Positions 48,504 through 59,661 of a DNA stretch of 64,000 bases are shown piece by piece. The position numbers and the translations under genes were made by a program. Location: the NCBI RefSeq assembly GCF_040958095.1, contig NC_091158.1:42153179-42217178 (forward strand), read 5' to 3'. The notes under the pieces are model-generated. The model did no database searches and was not told the origin of the DNA. It worked only from the letters and a program-made list of their open reading frames with translations. The stretch is from Procambarus clarkii (taxonomy: Eukaryota > Arthropoda > Malacostraca > Decapoda > Cambaridae). How positions within the stretch are numbered: position 1 is the stretch's first letter; every line of letters begins with the position of its first letter.

Positions 48504-50817
48504 TTGGTTTCTCTCAAAATTACATTCGGGAAGCCTATTAATTTTAATTGTGCTACTTTGAACATTAATAGGCTCAATTGTAGAAATAAACAGTTGCAGC
48601 TGTTATCATTGTTTAAATATCATAATTTGGATGTACTTTTAGTGCAAGAACACAATGTACAAGATGTTAAGAAACTTGATGTGCTGCTTGATATCTTTGA
48701 AATATTGATAAATCCAACGACCTTGTTGAAAGGTGGTACGATGATATTGATTGCTAAGCGAGCCCACATCAAGGTTCTTAATACGGAAATGGATGATAAT
48801 GGTAATGTTTTATATGCGAGGATTTCCTTTTTTGACACAATAATTCCTGTACTTAATGTGTATGCTCCCTCTGGCACCCGCAGGAAGAAAGAGAGGGAGG
48901 ACTTGTTCTCTAACGAGTTATTATATTTTTTCAGAAATGATACACGTAACGTTACTTTTGGTGGCGACTTTAATTGTGTCACTTCTATGAGAGATTGTAG
49001 CATTCAGTCGAACGCATGTGTATCTCCTGCTTTAATTACACTTTTGAAATGTATTGGTCTCAAGGATGCAAATAGCATTAACGGAGGTGTATATGAATAC
49101 ACATATGTTCGCCAGAATTATGGTTCTAGGCTTGACAGAATATATATGCACTCGTTACATGATAGAATTAGTTCTTGCAGTACTGTTCCGGTCAGCTGTT
49201 CAGATCACTGTATGGTTGTGGTGAAGCTTGTTATTGACGATCAGGTTAAAGTGGGGACAGGGTCATGGAAGCTCAATTGCAGTCTGTTGCAGAGTAGAGA
49301 TGTAATTGATAATTTTCAAGTATTATGGGAACATCTGGTTGGGCAACAACATAAGTTCAGATGTCTGTTGGAGTGGTGGGACATGTGTAAAGTTGCATGC
49401 AAAAGTTTCTTCGTGAAAGTATCCAAACGAAAGGCGGCTGAAAAATATGGTCTGTTAAACTTATTCCAACACAGACTAAAACAACTTTATGTAAAGGTCA
49501 ATATGGGATTAGACAAGTATGAAGAAATTACCATTTTAAAAGACAGAATTAACAAACTGAGGGATGAAATATCTGAAGGAGTCAATGTTCGCCTCCAGAT
49601 TAATGATAGGACGTATGGTGAGAAACTCTCTCCTTATTTGTTAAGTAAAGCCAAGAATAACAAAGGTACAGCACTTGTGACTAGTATTAAAGCAGGTGAT
49701 GGGACGGATATGACAAATACGGATGGGATTGTATGTTATGTTCGGGGTGAATTAGAGAAATTGTACAACAAAGTGAATGTAGACCAAGGTATGCGGGAGT
49801 ATTTCCTTGGAAAATGTACACGGGTTTTAACCCAGGATGACAACACGTCATTATTGGCAGATGTAGATAAGCAGGAAGTGTGGAGTGTGGTCAAGAGTTT
49901 AAAGAAAGGTAAATCACCTGGCTGTGATGGGTTCCAGGGGGAATTTTATTTCTATCTATGGGATGTCATTGGTAAAGACTTTGTACATGTGGTGCAGTAT
50001 AGCATACAGCACAGGAAGCTTAGCATGTCACAATCTCATGGGATTATTAAGATGATACCTAAAACGGGTGATTTGCATATTCTAACGAACTGGAGGCCAC
50101 TTTCCCTACTAAACCAGGATTATAAAATAGTATGGAAACTGTTGGCAAATAGACTTAGGATTGCAATGGATAAACTTATATCAAAGGAACAGTTTTGTGG
50201 TGTGCCTGGAAGATCCATAATCAATTGTAATAATGTAATTAGGGATGTTTTGTATTATGTGTCTGAGAACAATGTTCCTTCCTCCATGATAAACCTCGAC
50301 TGGTCGAAAGCCTTTGACCGTGTTGATGTTCAGTTTGTATTAGAAATATTGGATAGGGTAGGAGTGGCACAAGAATTTATTGATTGGATCCGTATGCTTT
50401 ATAAACAGTGTCGGAGCAGCGTATGCATCAATGGTGTCTTAAGTAAACCATTTTCAGTTGAACGATCTGTATGTCAGGGATGTCCCCTTTCAATGATTTT
50501 GTATGTTATATTTCAAGAGCCACTGTACTTGGCAATAAAAAGCAATGACTTTACTGTTCCACTTCGTCTTCCTAATGCTATGACACTTCCTGTGGTTGGT
50601 TATGCAGACGATACAACTATTTTTGTGTCGACAGAAGACTCGATGGTGAATGTTCAGAATGAGTTAGACAACCTTGAAAGAGCGACAGGTGGTGTCATTA
50701 ACAAGAACAAAACGTGTATGATGGGGCTTGGCAGTTGGTGTAATAAGGTTAACTGGACAGGTTCATGGTTCAAGGTAGTGGAGTCTATTAAAGCTCTTGG
50801 GATTTGCTGGTGTAAAA
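48504..50817 (+). pseudogene. Tx1/L1-type LINE ORF2: endonuclease and reverse transcriptase, 3'-truncated
   Basis: Open for 778 codons from a TTG two bases after the ORF1 stop; no ATG occurs in frame before codon 80, so the original start is probably mutated. Residues 1-240 are an APE-type endonuclease: LNINRL (19-24), VQEH with Glu49, GGDFN (153-157), SRLDRIY (208-214) and SDH (233-235). The reverse transcriptase follows: KGKSPGCDGFQGEF (468-481), IPKTGDLHILTNWRPLSLLN (518-537), LDWSKAFDRVD (598-608), CQGCPLS (657-663) and YADD (700-703). The usual Arg before QGCPLS is Cys657. The frame loses LINE similarity at about codon 770 (WCKTY), where a hairpin element begins, so the thumb and C-terminal domain are missing. 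The full-length family has roughly 1,200 residues. Nicking and target-primed reverse transcription were its role. Confidence 0.9.
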
Positions 50818-50840
50818 CATATCCCAGCAAACAATTTTAG

Positions 50841-50981
50841 GTTGCCACAACATATCTGGAAAGTATTGGAAACGTTTGTTTTATCGTATCAGATACGATA
50901 TTGTGTGTGGACTTAAATAGGTTTCCAAAACTTATAACCAAGACATATGTATCTAACACTAATTTGAGATGTTGTGGCAAC
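50841..50981. repeat. Small inverted-repeat element (141 bp)
   Basis: Ends GTTGCCACAACAT and ATGTTGTGGCAAC are perfect inverses. A second, weaker inversion (TATTGGAAACG / GGTTTCCAAAAC) lies inside, around a TCGTATCAGATACGATA palindrome. It sits exactly at the truncation point of the LINE ORF2 and could be a MITE. No target duplication is clear. Confidence 0.6.
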
Positions 50982-51250
50982 TTTACACTCCTAACATGAG
51001 TCATTCATAATCCATTCATATACCAATATGAATCTCTTATGAAAGGTTTGAGCCAATAATCTGAACCCTTTTCACATCTTTGCGTTTAAAGTTAAATTTC
51101 TTGAAATTAAATTATATTTTATATTATATTATTTTTATTATATTTTATACTATATTATTATTTTCAATTTAAATATTAAAACCAATTTAAGGGTAAAAAA
51201 ATCTAATAATTTATATTTCTTTTATTATTTACTAACAATTATAATTATTT
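50982..51250. other. No gene seen
   Basis: Very AT-rich stretch leading into the G-rich array; no motifs. Confidence 0.5.
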
Positions 51251-51254
51251 ACTA

Positions 51255-52520
51255 ACGGAGAGAGGGGAGGCTGTACGGTGGAGAGTGGCGGCTGTGGCGG
51301 ACAGTGGCGGCGGTGGCGGATAGTGGCGGCGGGCGGACAGTGGCGGCGGCGGGCGGACAGTGGCGGAGGGCGGACAGTGGCGGCGGTGGCGGATAGTGGC
51401 GGCGGGCGGACAGTGGCAGCGGTGGCGGATAGTGGCGGCGGGCGGACAGTGGCGGCGGGCGGACAGTGGCGGCGGTGGCGGATAGTGGCGGCTGTGGCGG
51501 ATAGTGGCGGCGGGCGGACTGTGGCGGCTTTGGCGGCGGTGGTGGACAGTGGCGGCGGGCGGACAGTGGCGGCGGCGGGCGGACAGTGGCGGAGGCGGGC
51601 GAACAGTGGCGGCGGCGGGCGGACAGTGGTGGCGGCGGGCGGACAGTGGTGGCGGCGGGCGGACAGTGGAGGCGGCGGGCGGACAGTGGTGGCGGCGGGC
51701 GGACAGTGGTGGCGGCGGGCGGACAGTGGTGGCGGCGGGCGGACAGTGGTGGCAGGACAGTGGTGGCGGTGGCAGACAGTGGTGGCGGTGGCGGACAGTG
51801 GTGGCGGTGGCGGATAGTGGCAGCGGGCGGACAGTGGCGGCGGGCGGACAGTGGCGGCGGGCGGACAGTGGCGGCGGTGGCGGATAGTGGCGGCGGGCGG
51901 ACAGTGGGGTCGGGCGGACAGTGGCGGCGGTGGCGGATAGTGGCGGCGGGCGGACAGTGGCGGCGGGCGGACAGTGGCGGCGGGCGGACAGTGGCGGCGG
52001 GCGGACATGGCGGCGGCGGGCGGACAGTGGCGGCGGGCGGACAGTGGCGGCGGGCGGACAGTGGCGGCTGTGGCGGATAGTGGCGGCGGGCGGACCGTGG
52101 CGGCTTTGGCGGCGGTGGTGGACAGTGGCGGCGGGCGGACAGTGGCGGCGGCGGGCTTTACAGTGGCGGCGGCGGGCGGACAGTGGCGGCGGCGGGCGAA
52201 CAGTGGCGGCGGCGGGCGGACAGTGGCGGCGGCGGGCGGACAGTGGTGGCGGTGGGCGGACAGTGGAGGCGGCAGGCAGACAGTGGAGGCGGCGAGCGGA
52301 CAGTGGAGGCGGCGGGCGGACAGTGGAGGCGGCGAGCGGACAGTGGTGGCGGCGGGCAGACAGTGGTGGCGGCGGGCGGACAGTGGTGGCGGTGGCAGAC
52401 AGTGGTGGCGGTGGCGGACAGTGGCGGACAGTGGCGGCGGTGGCGGACAGTGGCGGCGGTGGCGGACAGTGGCGGCGGTGGCGTACAGTGGCGGCGGTGG
52501 CGGACACTGGCGGCTGTGTC
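51255..52520 (+). repeat. G-rich minisatellite, block 1 (GTGGCGGCGGGCGGACA units)
   Basis: Units of 17, 19 and 20 bp intermix: GTGGCGGCGGGCGGACA, GTGGCGGCGGTGGCGGATA and GTGGCGGCGGCGGGCGGACA. Almost all G lies on the plus strand and all C on the minus strand. Long open frames run on both strands (Gly/Trp/Arg-rich on plus, Pro/His/Ala-rich on minus), simply because stop codons cannot arise easily in such text. It is not a gene. Confidence 0.95.
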
Positions 52521-53715
52521 TGGCGGTGGTGGCGGGCGGTGGCGGGTGGCGGCGTCTGTGATGAGTGGTGGCGGCTGGCGGTGGTGGGTGGTGGCGGCGG
52601 TGGTGGTGGGTGGTGGTGGCGGCGGCGGCTGGTGGGTGGTGGTGGCGGCGGCGGCTGGTGGTGGTGGGTGGTGGCGGCGGTGGTGGTGGGTGGTGGTGGC
52701 GGCGGCGGCTGGTGGTGGTGGGTGGTGGCGGCGGGTGGTGGGTGGCGGCGGCGGGTGGTGGCGGCTGTGGTGGGTGGTGGCGGCTGTGGTGGGTGGTGGC
52801 GGGCGGTGGCAGGCGGTGGCGGGCGGTGGCGGGCGGCGGCGGCTGTGATGGGTGGTGACGATCGGCGGTGGGGGGGTGTGGTGGCGGCTGGCGATGGCGA
52901 CTGTGGCAACGGGCGGTGACGGCTGATAGCGGGCGGTGGTGGCGGCTGGTGGCAGGTGGTGGTGGCGGTGGTGGCGGCTGGTGGTGGCGGCTGGTGGTGG
53001 TGGCAGCTGGTGGCGGTGATGGCGGCTGGTGGTGGTGGCAGCTGGTGGCGGTGATGGCGGCTGGTGGTGGTGGTGGTGGCGGCTGGTGGTGGTGGCAGCT
53101 GGTGGCGGTGATGGCGGCTGGTGGTGGTGGTGGTGGTGATGGCGGCTGGTGGCGGGCGGTGGCGGGCGGTGGCGGCTTGTGGCGGCTGGCGGTGGCGGCG
53201 GTGGTGGGTGGTGGTGGTGGTGGTGGGTGGTGGTGGCGGCTGTGGTGGGTGGTGGCGGTGGTGTCGGCGGCGGCTGTGGTGGGTGGTGGCGGCGGCGGCG
53301 ATGATGGGTGGTGGCGGCGGTGGTGGTGGGTGGTGGTGGCGGCGGCGGTGATGGGTGGTGGCGGCGGTGGTGGTGGGTGGTGGTGGCGGCGGCGGTGATG
53401 GGTGGTGGCGGCGGTGGTGGTGGGTGGTGGTGGCGGCGGCGGCTGGTGGTGGTGGGTGGTGGCGGCGGGTGGCAGTGGTGGGTGGCGGTGGCTGGTGGCG
53501 GTGGTGGGTGGCGGTGGCTGGTGGCGGGTGGCGGCTGGTGGTGGGTGGTGGCGGCGGGTGGTGAGTGGCGGTGGTGGGTGGCGGTGGCTGGTGGTGGGTG
53601 GTGGCGGGTGGCGGCTGGTGGTGGGTGGTGGCAGGTGGCGGCTGGTGGTGGGTGGTGGTGGGTGGCGGGTGGCGGCTGGTGGTGGGTGGCGGCTGGCGGC
53701 TGGTGGCGGCCAGCT
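52521..53715 (+). repeat. G-rich minisatellite, block 2 (GGTGGTGGCGGCTGGTGGT units)
   Basis: Continues block 1 with a different vocabulary: GGTGGTGGGTGGTGGCGG, GGCGGCTGGTGGTGGTGG and GTGATGGCGGCTGGTGG. Runs of GG spaced by one to three bases suit G-quadruplex formation. The array ends abruptly at GGCGGCCAGCTGGGACAC. Confidence 0.95.
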
Positions 53716-54940
53716 GGGACACACCCTTCCCCACTGAAGGTCTGAGCACAACTACCCAGCAAACACAAATCATCTACACAACGTTCGCCTATCTCTTCCC
53801 ATAGGTGTGGGAATGATTTGCATTGAGAATGGTGCAGGAAAGCCTTTGAGAAACTTTTACTCAAAAAATCCAAACACAAAGGTTTAATTATAAATTGTTT
53901 TTCTACAATTATTTTCTTCCAAATGTAAAACAAATAGTTTTTACATGTTTAAATATAAAATTTATGGTGTTTTTTTGTAAAATTCATTAATAAATTGTGA
54001 ATGATATATATTGGCTGAGTGAAACCTTTAAAATCCATTTAGTTATAATTTGAACAGAAAAAAGTATTTTTCCAAATTTTCTAAAAATTGCTCTTTTTAA
54101 CACAATTTGACTCCTTATACATTCCACTAAACACTATATCATGTTTAAATATATAATTTATGTATTATTCTCTAAAATAATTTATATAAATTATATAAGT
54201 TGCTGGAAAGTGGTGTTAAAGATTCTGAAAACATTTTGTTGTGTTAATATGTTCTTATTAACTATGTCTCAAGTTCACAGTTTATCAAACAAGAATATTA
54301 ACATTCGTCAACTCTTAAAATCTTATATGTTATCTTGCTGGTGCAAAAAAGGGTGAATCTTTAGGAACAGCTATAGTATCTATATATCACAAATGGTGTT
54401 TTCCCTAACTCAAACAATGTAGGGTTTATTATTCTACACATATTTCTAATGACTCTTAGATGTTTACATTCTCTGAAGTATAATTGTGAAGGCTGTGTCC
54501 ATCACTCTCAACACAGATTCTTAAACTCGTCTCTGCAGGTTCAACTATATAATTAGTTTCCATTTTGAATCTCCATGGACATTTGTATCCAAAATGAAAC
54601 CAATGTGGTTTCCTTCAGCGCCTTCAGCCAGCACATTTGCTCATTCATTTCCACAGATTCCAACAAGGTAGGGGATTTACAGAAATTTGTATATTCATAT
54701 TGTTATATATTAAAAATATGAATGCAGTTCAATATGATAAGACAAATACATGAGTTTATGATAAATTCGTTTTCTGTGATATACCATTGATATGCTCTTT
54801 TTTTCTTTAAACGGCAGACTAAACTAAAGTGCTCACATCAACAGATTTGATGTATAAATGGTCAACGCTCAACAGAGTTAGTATAAATGTATTAGTATAA
54901 ATCTTACTTGTCTCATTGTTAATTCACATTCAATGTCAAC
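53716..54940. other. No gene seen
   Basis: AT-rich DNA. CCCAGCAAACA occurs at about 53,755 and also at about 50,824 next to the hairpin element, so the two sites may belong to one repeat family flanking the G-rich array. The short open frames lack motifs. Confidence 0.4.
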
Positions 54941-54947
54941 TTGTGGT

Positions 54948-55122
54948 TGCATTGTACAAGGCCAACACAGATGATCGAAGGAAACTAACTCTGCTCTAGT
55001 TCCATGAAGTTGCTATTTGGTCTTTACTCAATGCATTGTACATGCATTGTACAAGGCCAACACAGATGATCGAAGGAAACTAACTCTGCTCTAGTTCCAT
55101 GAAGTTGCTATTTGGTCTTTAT
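54948..55122 (+). repeat. 80-bp direct duplication (offset 95 bp)
   Basis: 54,948-55,027 and 55,043-55,122 are identical as far as I can compare: TGCATTGTACAAGGCCAAC through TTGCTATTTGGTCTTTA. The spacer holds a further short TGCATTGTACA copy. The right copy runs into the piggyBac-type open frame. Confidence 0.9.
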
Positions 55123-55610
55123 TGAAATTTGACAAGGCAGAGTGGCCTGCAACAACTACACCATCTCCACATCTAGTTCATGCTCCAGACATAAATCATG
55201 ACACTGGTCCTGTGTATCCTGCTGCTGACCCGTCAACACCTGGCCCGTCGGGTGTGAGGCGCCCTCTCTTCACGTCTACACCTAGTGCTGAAGCTGAATC
55301 TGATGAAGATAATTCATATTCCACATTAGTGTTTGAAAACAATAGTGAGAGCGACGATTCAGACAGTAGTTTATTGCCAACCCAGAGACAACAGCGACGT
55401 GTTGTTATAGCAGAGACTCGCCTGAACTATAAATTGAAACATGAGCTGGTAAAAATCCCCAAACGTCGCAGGTGTGAAGTGTGTTCAAAGTCGGGTATCA
55501 GGAAGGAAACTGGTATAGCGTGCAAGACATGCGATGTTCCACTTTGCGTCATACCTTGTAATTACACCACTTATCACAGGAAAAGGGTGTATTGGGTGGA
55601 CAAGAAATAA
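55095..55610 (+). pseudogene. piggyBac-type transposase fragment: acidic stretch plus C-terminal zinc ribbon
   Basis: Open from 55,095 after a TAG, without any in-frame ATG, to TAA at 55,608. It begins FHEVAIWSLLKFDKAEWPAT. A Pro/Thr/Ser part is followed by an acidic, Ser-rich stretch (about residues 65-95 from the TTG at 55,122) with many Asp/Glu. The end has RRRCEVCSKSGIRKETGIA, CKTCDVPLC and NYTTYHRK, the Cys/His-rich pattern of the piggyBac C-terminal domain, which in the family binds the transposon end. In the last Cys-containing block CN replaces the common CF. The catalytic DDD core is absent, so this is an internally deleted transposase or a captured 3' exon. Domestication cannot be excluded. 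Confidence 0.7.
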
Positions 55611-55779
55611 CCACCTACATCAGCTTCACTCCACCTAGGAACATCTGTTGAGCAACTTCAGGAATCAGTACCTGAAGGAGGTGGAGTGGAGATAAAATGC
55701 TCAACTTATTTTACTACAATCGTCTTTGCTTTGGTAAGTACACATAATTGTCTTAGATTGTTTCAGTATTGTAGTCTAT

Positions 55780-56600
55780 TTTCTTAGGAATATTTTGATA
55801 CCTAAATGAGAACTGTAGCACGAAAACTAAAGTAAGTATACATGAAACAAGAGAAACTTTTTTTGTGGGTGTTGCGGGTGTGAGTTGGAGTGTCCAGAGC
55901 GGGTTCCGGTTGTGTGTTTTCCGTCATCTCTACAGCTGTGAATTCCAAGGAATTGTATTTGATATGCATATGTCTGTGTAGGGAATTTTATTCCGAACAC
56001 TATACAAAAAAAAACGGTGTGAAACAAGTATAAACTTGAAAAACATGAGCAAAGTAAAAACTTTTGACGCTCACGGGTACAAACACGCGTAAGATTTTAT
56101 TCGCCGCAAATTTATTTGACGCTGTGTTGGCCAACTCTACCCATGTTCTTATAGAACTTTCTATTGCGAACACATTGCTATAAAAATGAAATACGTAGCT
56201 CCAGAAATAATGTCAGGACAGTGAAATCAGTATAAACATTCAAAGCCCTGCATCACACCAGTGTCGTCCCTGCTGAAATCACGGCTAATGCTTCGCCCAG
56301 TTCCCACACTCGTGCGGGTCACCCGATACCATAATTAGACATTGATAGGCATATGTCTGGGTGGGGAATTTTATTGTGAGTTCAGTGATATCAAAATGAG
56401 CGCTGTAGGATGACTGTGAGGCTGGCAACAAACGAAAGAGTATGAACATTTACTTCCTGTTTGGGTGTCACGGCGAGTCATCTTCGTGTTTATTTACTTC
56501 GTGGTGGGATACCAAATGCTTCGGTGACATTTTATGCATATGATCTTGTAGAGAATTTTATTGCCAACGCATTGATACCACCATAAGGTACGAGTACACA
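55780..56600 (+). repeat. Divergent ~200-bp tandem repeat, about four units
   Basis: Landmarks recur in order: GAATTTTATTCCGAACAC (55,980), CTTTCTATTGCGAACACATT (56,155), GAATTTTATTGTGAGTTCAG (56,365) and GAATTTTATTGCCAACGC (56,555). Each is followed by AAATGAG-like text and a GTATAAAC/GTATGAAC box. The units are much diverged, so the array is old. It lies just 3' of the piggyBac fragment and could derive from that element's end. No coding signal. Confidence 0.55.
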
Positions 56601-57460
56601 CTATAAGGCACCAGTACACACCTACAGGTATTTGTTTCTGGTGTGGTGCTCATGGGATCTGTTACAACCTTCTAGGAAGCTTTTAGGGTCAGGATTGACA
56701 TTACAGTGCAGCGTTTTATATATATAAAATACACATGAGAGTATGTGCAGGGACTTAATATCTAACATATTCAGAGATTTGAGTAAGGGGTCCATATATA
56801 CTGCCCGGTTGCCTGAAATGCTATATGCCTACTATATTGGCTTTAGGTATTGTATGCACTAGCTCTATCTATAAATCCAACATTATGTTTGTAAATCAAC
56901 TATGTATGTACTTTCCTGAATAAAATTGACTTTACTCTACACTTATATGCTATGTGGATTTGTTATCCCCTATCGTTTGGGAGAAAAAAAATGACTAATA
57001 CGTTCGGCGAATGACTTTGACTTCAACTTCACTTTGACTTCGTTCATGTCATCGTATTTTCCGTAATATATATAAAGGTTATGACAATGCAATTATATTA
57101 TTGTGTGCAAATAATTTGGAAATTTCATGTACCCTAAAAATAGTAAAATAAAGAATAAGAATAATTAAATAATTGTTGTAGTAAATTGTCACACGTTCAT
57201 CATACGCAAACGAACACACAGTGTGGAGCGTCAGTAGACCAAGGTCCGCGCCATTTTAAAACACGGCTTCGAATGTAAGTAATGTTTTTCTCGTACTAAC
57301 ACTGTGTTATGCAATAGATTAGGTCTTGAATTCACAAATTTAGTTGTTACATCTGACAGAGTATGTTAGACGGTGTAATGCTGGTCCATGTTGACGTATT
57401 TGTGGGCTTGATTGGTTTACATGTGATGGCACACAATATCGGCACCCCACAACATGCTGT
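56600..57460. other. No gene seen
   Basis: AT-rich intergenic text. A slightly GC-richer patch at 57,225-57,285 contains GCGCCATTTTAAAA and AATGTAAGTAATG (a YY1-like word and a splice-donor-like word). Two short words are not enough to call a promoter or exon. Confidence 0.4.
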
Positions 57461-57467
57461 TGAAGTT

Positions 57468-57610
57468 GGAATGCATGGCATAGGCTCCTCACACAATGTT
57501 CTTTATGTGGTCCTCAGGTGATAGTTTTCTATTTAGAACCACTCCTAGATCTCTTTCTTTATCAGAATTCCTTAAAGATTTCTCACATGGTTTTCCTAAT
57601 GATAGATTGT
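57468..57610 (-). pseudogene. LINE reverse transcriptase C-terminal fragment
   Basis: The minus strand reads SLRNSDKERDLGVVLNRKLS and PEDHIKNIV, then a TGA and GAYAM. The block 'SxxExDLGVxxDxxLxPxxHI' is the conserved C-terminal part of many LINE and related reverse transcriptases. A second copy is at 62,805-62,900. The palm and endonuclease parts are not here. Confidence 0.7.
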
Positions 57611-57651
57611 GGGCTGTAAGGGACAGGTTTGATGTATGGATTAGTTGATAG

Positions 57652-57750
57652 AAGTTCCAGTCCACCTGTAGACAGGGATCTCACATCAGCTTGTATATTA
57701 TACAAGGATAAGATTTGATAAATTCAGTTATTTGACTGAACACTGGCTCT
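57652..57750 (+). repeat. Partial copy of the 945-bp unit
   Basis: GTTCCAGTCCACCTGTAGAC through ACTGAACACTGGCTCT matches positions about 30-130 of each unit. It is then replaced by AACCTAGCCTAGCC, a microhomology junction to a later part of the unit. Confidence 0.85.
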
Positions 57751-57771
57751 AACCTAGCCTAGCCTATAGTC

Positions 57772-58714
57772 TTGATAAAATACAGTAGACTGCCTACTGG
57801 ATAATAGTTCCAGTCCACCTGTAGACAGGGATCTCACATCAGCTTGTATATTATACAAGGATAAGATTTGATAAATTCAGTTATTTGACTGAACACTGGC
57901 TCTGTTTAAATCAGAGATTTAAACATACATAGTCTAACCTAGCTCCTTTCTTTTTTACCTAGCTTTTACCTAGCCTAACCTAGCTTTTTTTTCCCAAGCT
58001 GGTCTATGGCCCCTGGGTTTTACGAACTTTTTTTCCCAAGCCGGTCTATGGTGTGTATGTTAAATAAACCAAATTTTTCACTTTTGACAATTGAGCACCT
58101 GCTACATCCAGATTCTAGGGAGGAAAGGAATATAATATAATATCTAATATATCTATCTGTGTGAAATAGATTAAATCCATTTATTTGATATTCAGCTAAT
58201 AGTTCTGTATTTTCTACATTCATCCATGTTTTGGTAAGTGCAATAATATGTATTGTTTCATTGCAGATTAGAGATTCAAGATAGTTCTAGATTTCCGAAG
58301 TACTGAAACGCGCGCCATACAGGCTTGGTGGATCTAGGTGCAAGGTAAAATTATTTACATTTACTTTTGTATTTATATGCATATATGCATTTATATGCAT
58401 TATTCTATAGAATAATAGATCTCGTAATAATTTTGCAAAAATAGTGGCATTTACTATTTTAAAAAGCTCGGGTGCAGGGGGGGGGGTTGTGTAAAAGCCT
58501 GGTTTGTGCCTCGGAGAGGCTATGGGATCCAGTAAGATCGTCCTTCCTTTCCTCCCTAGAATCTGGATGTAGCAGGTGCTCAATTGTCAAAAGTGAAAAA
58601 TTGGTTTTGTCTTCCGAATGCACCATTTCTGTAAATTTGCTAATAATCTTTTAAAAATAGTAAATGCCATTATTTTTGCAAAATTATTACGAGATCTATT
58701 ATACTAATAACGGT
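57772..58714 (+). repeat. Tandem unit 1 of 4 (943 bp)
   Basis: Begins TTGATAAAATACAGTAGAC. It contains inverted pairs A (58,072-58,130 with 58,544-58,602) and B (58,415-58,466 with 58,649-58,702). The pairs interleave (A1, B1, A2, B2). The unit also holds the antisense endonuclease fragment, a G-run and the segment shared with 840-945. Confidence 0.9.
58131..58285 (-). pseudogene. LINE APE endonuclease fragment inside the tandem unit
   Basis: The minus strand reads NYLESLICNETIHIIALTK, then TWMNVENTELLAEYQINGF and NLFHTDR. This is the second block of an APE-type LINE endonuclease, usually 'IxxLTETW', where the Glu is catalytic; here it is Lys (LTKTW). The copies at 59,074-59,228, 60,021-60,175 and 60,956-61,110 carry the same change, so it predates the amplification. 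The plus-strand text TTGGTAAGTGC ... TTTCATTGCAG looks like a tiny intron, but it lies across this coding remnant on the other strand and is coincidental. Confidence 0.65.
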
Positions 58715-59661
58715 TTGATAAAATACAGTAGACTGCCTACTGGATAATAGTTCCAGTCCACCTGTAGACAGGGATCTCACATCAGCTTGTATATTATACA
58801 AGGATAAGATTTGATAAATTCAGTTATTTGACTGAACACTGGCTCTGTTTAAATGAGAGATTTAAACATACATAGTCTAACCTAGCTCCTTTCTTTTTTA
58901 CCTAGCTTTTACCTAGCCTAACCTAGCTTTTTTTTCCCAAGCTGGTCTATGGCCCCTGGGTTTTACGAACTTTTTTTCCCAAGCCGGTCTATGGCGTGTA
59001 TGTTAAATAAACCAAATTTTTCACTTTTGACAATTGAGCACCTGCTACATCCAGATTCTAGGGAGGAAAGGAATATAATATAATATCTAATATATCTATC
59101 TGTGTGAAATAGATTAAATCCATTTATTTGATATTCAGCTAATAGTTCTGTATTTTCTACATTCATCCATGTTTTGGTAAGTGCAATAATATGTATTGTT
59201 TCATTGCAGATTAGAGATTCAAGATAGTTCTAGATTTCCGAAGTACTGAAACGCGCGCCATACAGGCTTGGTGGATCTAGGTGCAAGGTAAAATTATTTA
59301 CATTTACTTTTGTATTTATATGCATATATGCATTTATATGCATTATTCTATAGAATAATAGATCTCGTAATAATTTTGCAAAAATAGTGGCATTTACTAT
59401 TTTAAAAAGCTCGGGTGCAGGGGGGGGGGGGGGTTGTGTAAAAGCCTGGTTTGTGCCTCGGAGAGGCTATGGGATCCAGTAAGATCGTCCTTCCTTTCCT
59501 CCCTAGAATCTGGATGTAGCAGGTGCTCAATTGTCAAAAGTGAAAAATTGGTTTTGTCTTCCGAATGCACCATTTCTGTAAATTTGCTAATAATCTTTTA
59601 AAAATAGTAAATGCCATTATTTTTGCAAAATTATTACGAGATCTATTATACTAATAACGGT
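58715..59661 (+). repeat. Tandem unit 2 of 4 (947 bp)
   Basis: Nearly identical to unit 1; the main difference is a longer G-run near 59,420. It has the single change AAATGAGAGATT where other copies have AAATCAGAGATT. Confidence 0.9.

Noticed and set aside
51232..53933. Minus-strand frames of 839, 842 and 591 codons rich in Pro, His, Arg and Ala
   Set aside because: All lie over the G-rich minisatellite and overlap one another in different frames; composition prevents stop codons. No conserved domain.
57225..57290. Promoter and first exon of a host gene
   Set aside because: Only a YY1-like word and a donor-like word; no open frame or downstream exon recognised.
58222..58268. Tiny intron (GTAAGT ... 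TTTCATTGCAG)
   Set aside because: About 36 bp is too short, and the stretch is the complement of a LINE endonuclease coding remnant, which explains the text.
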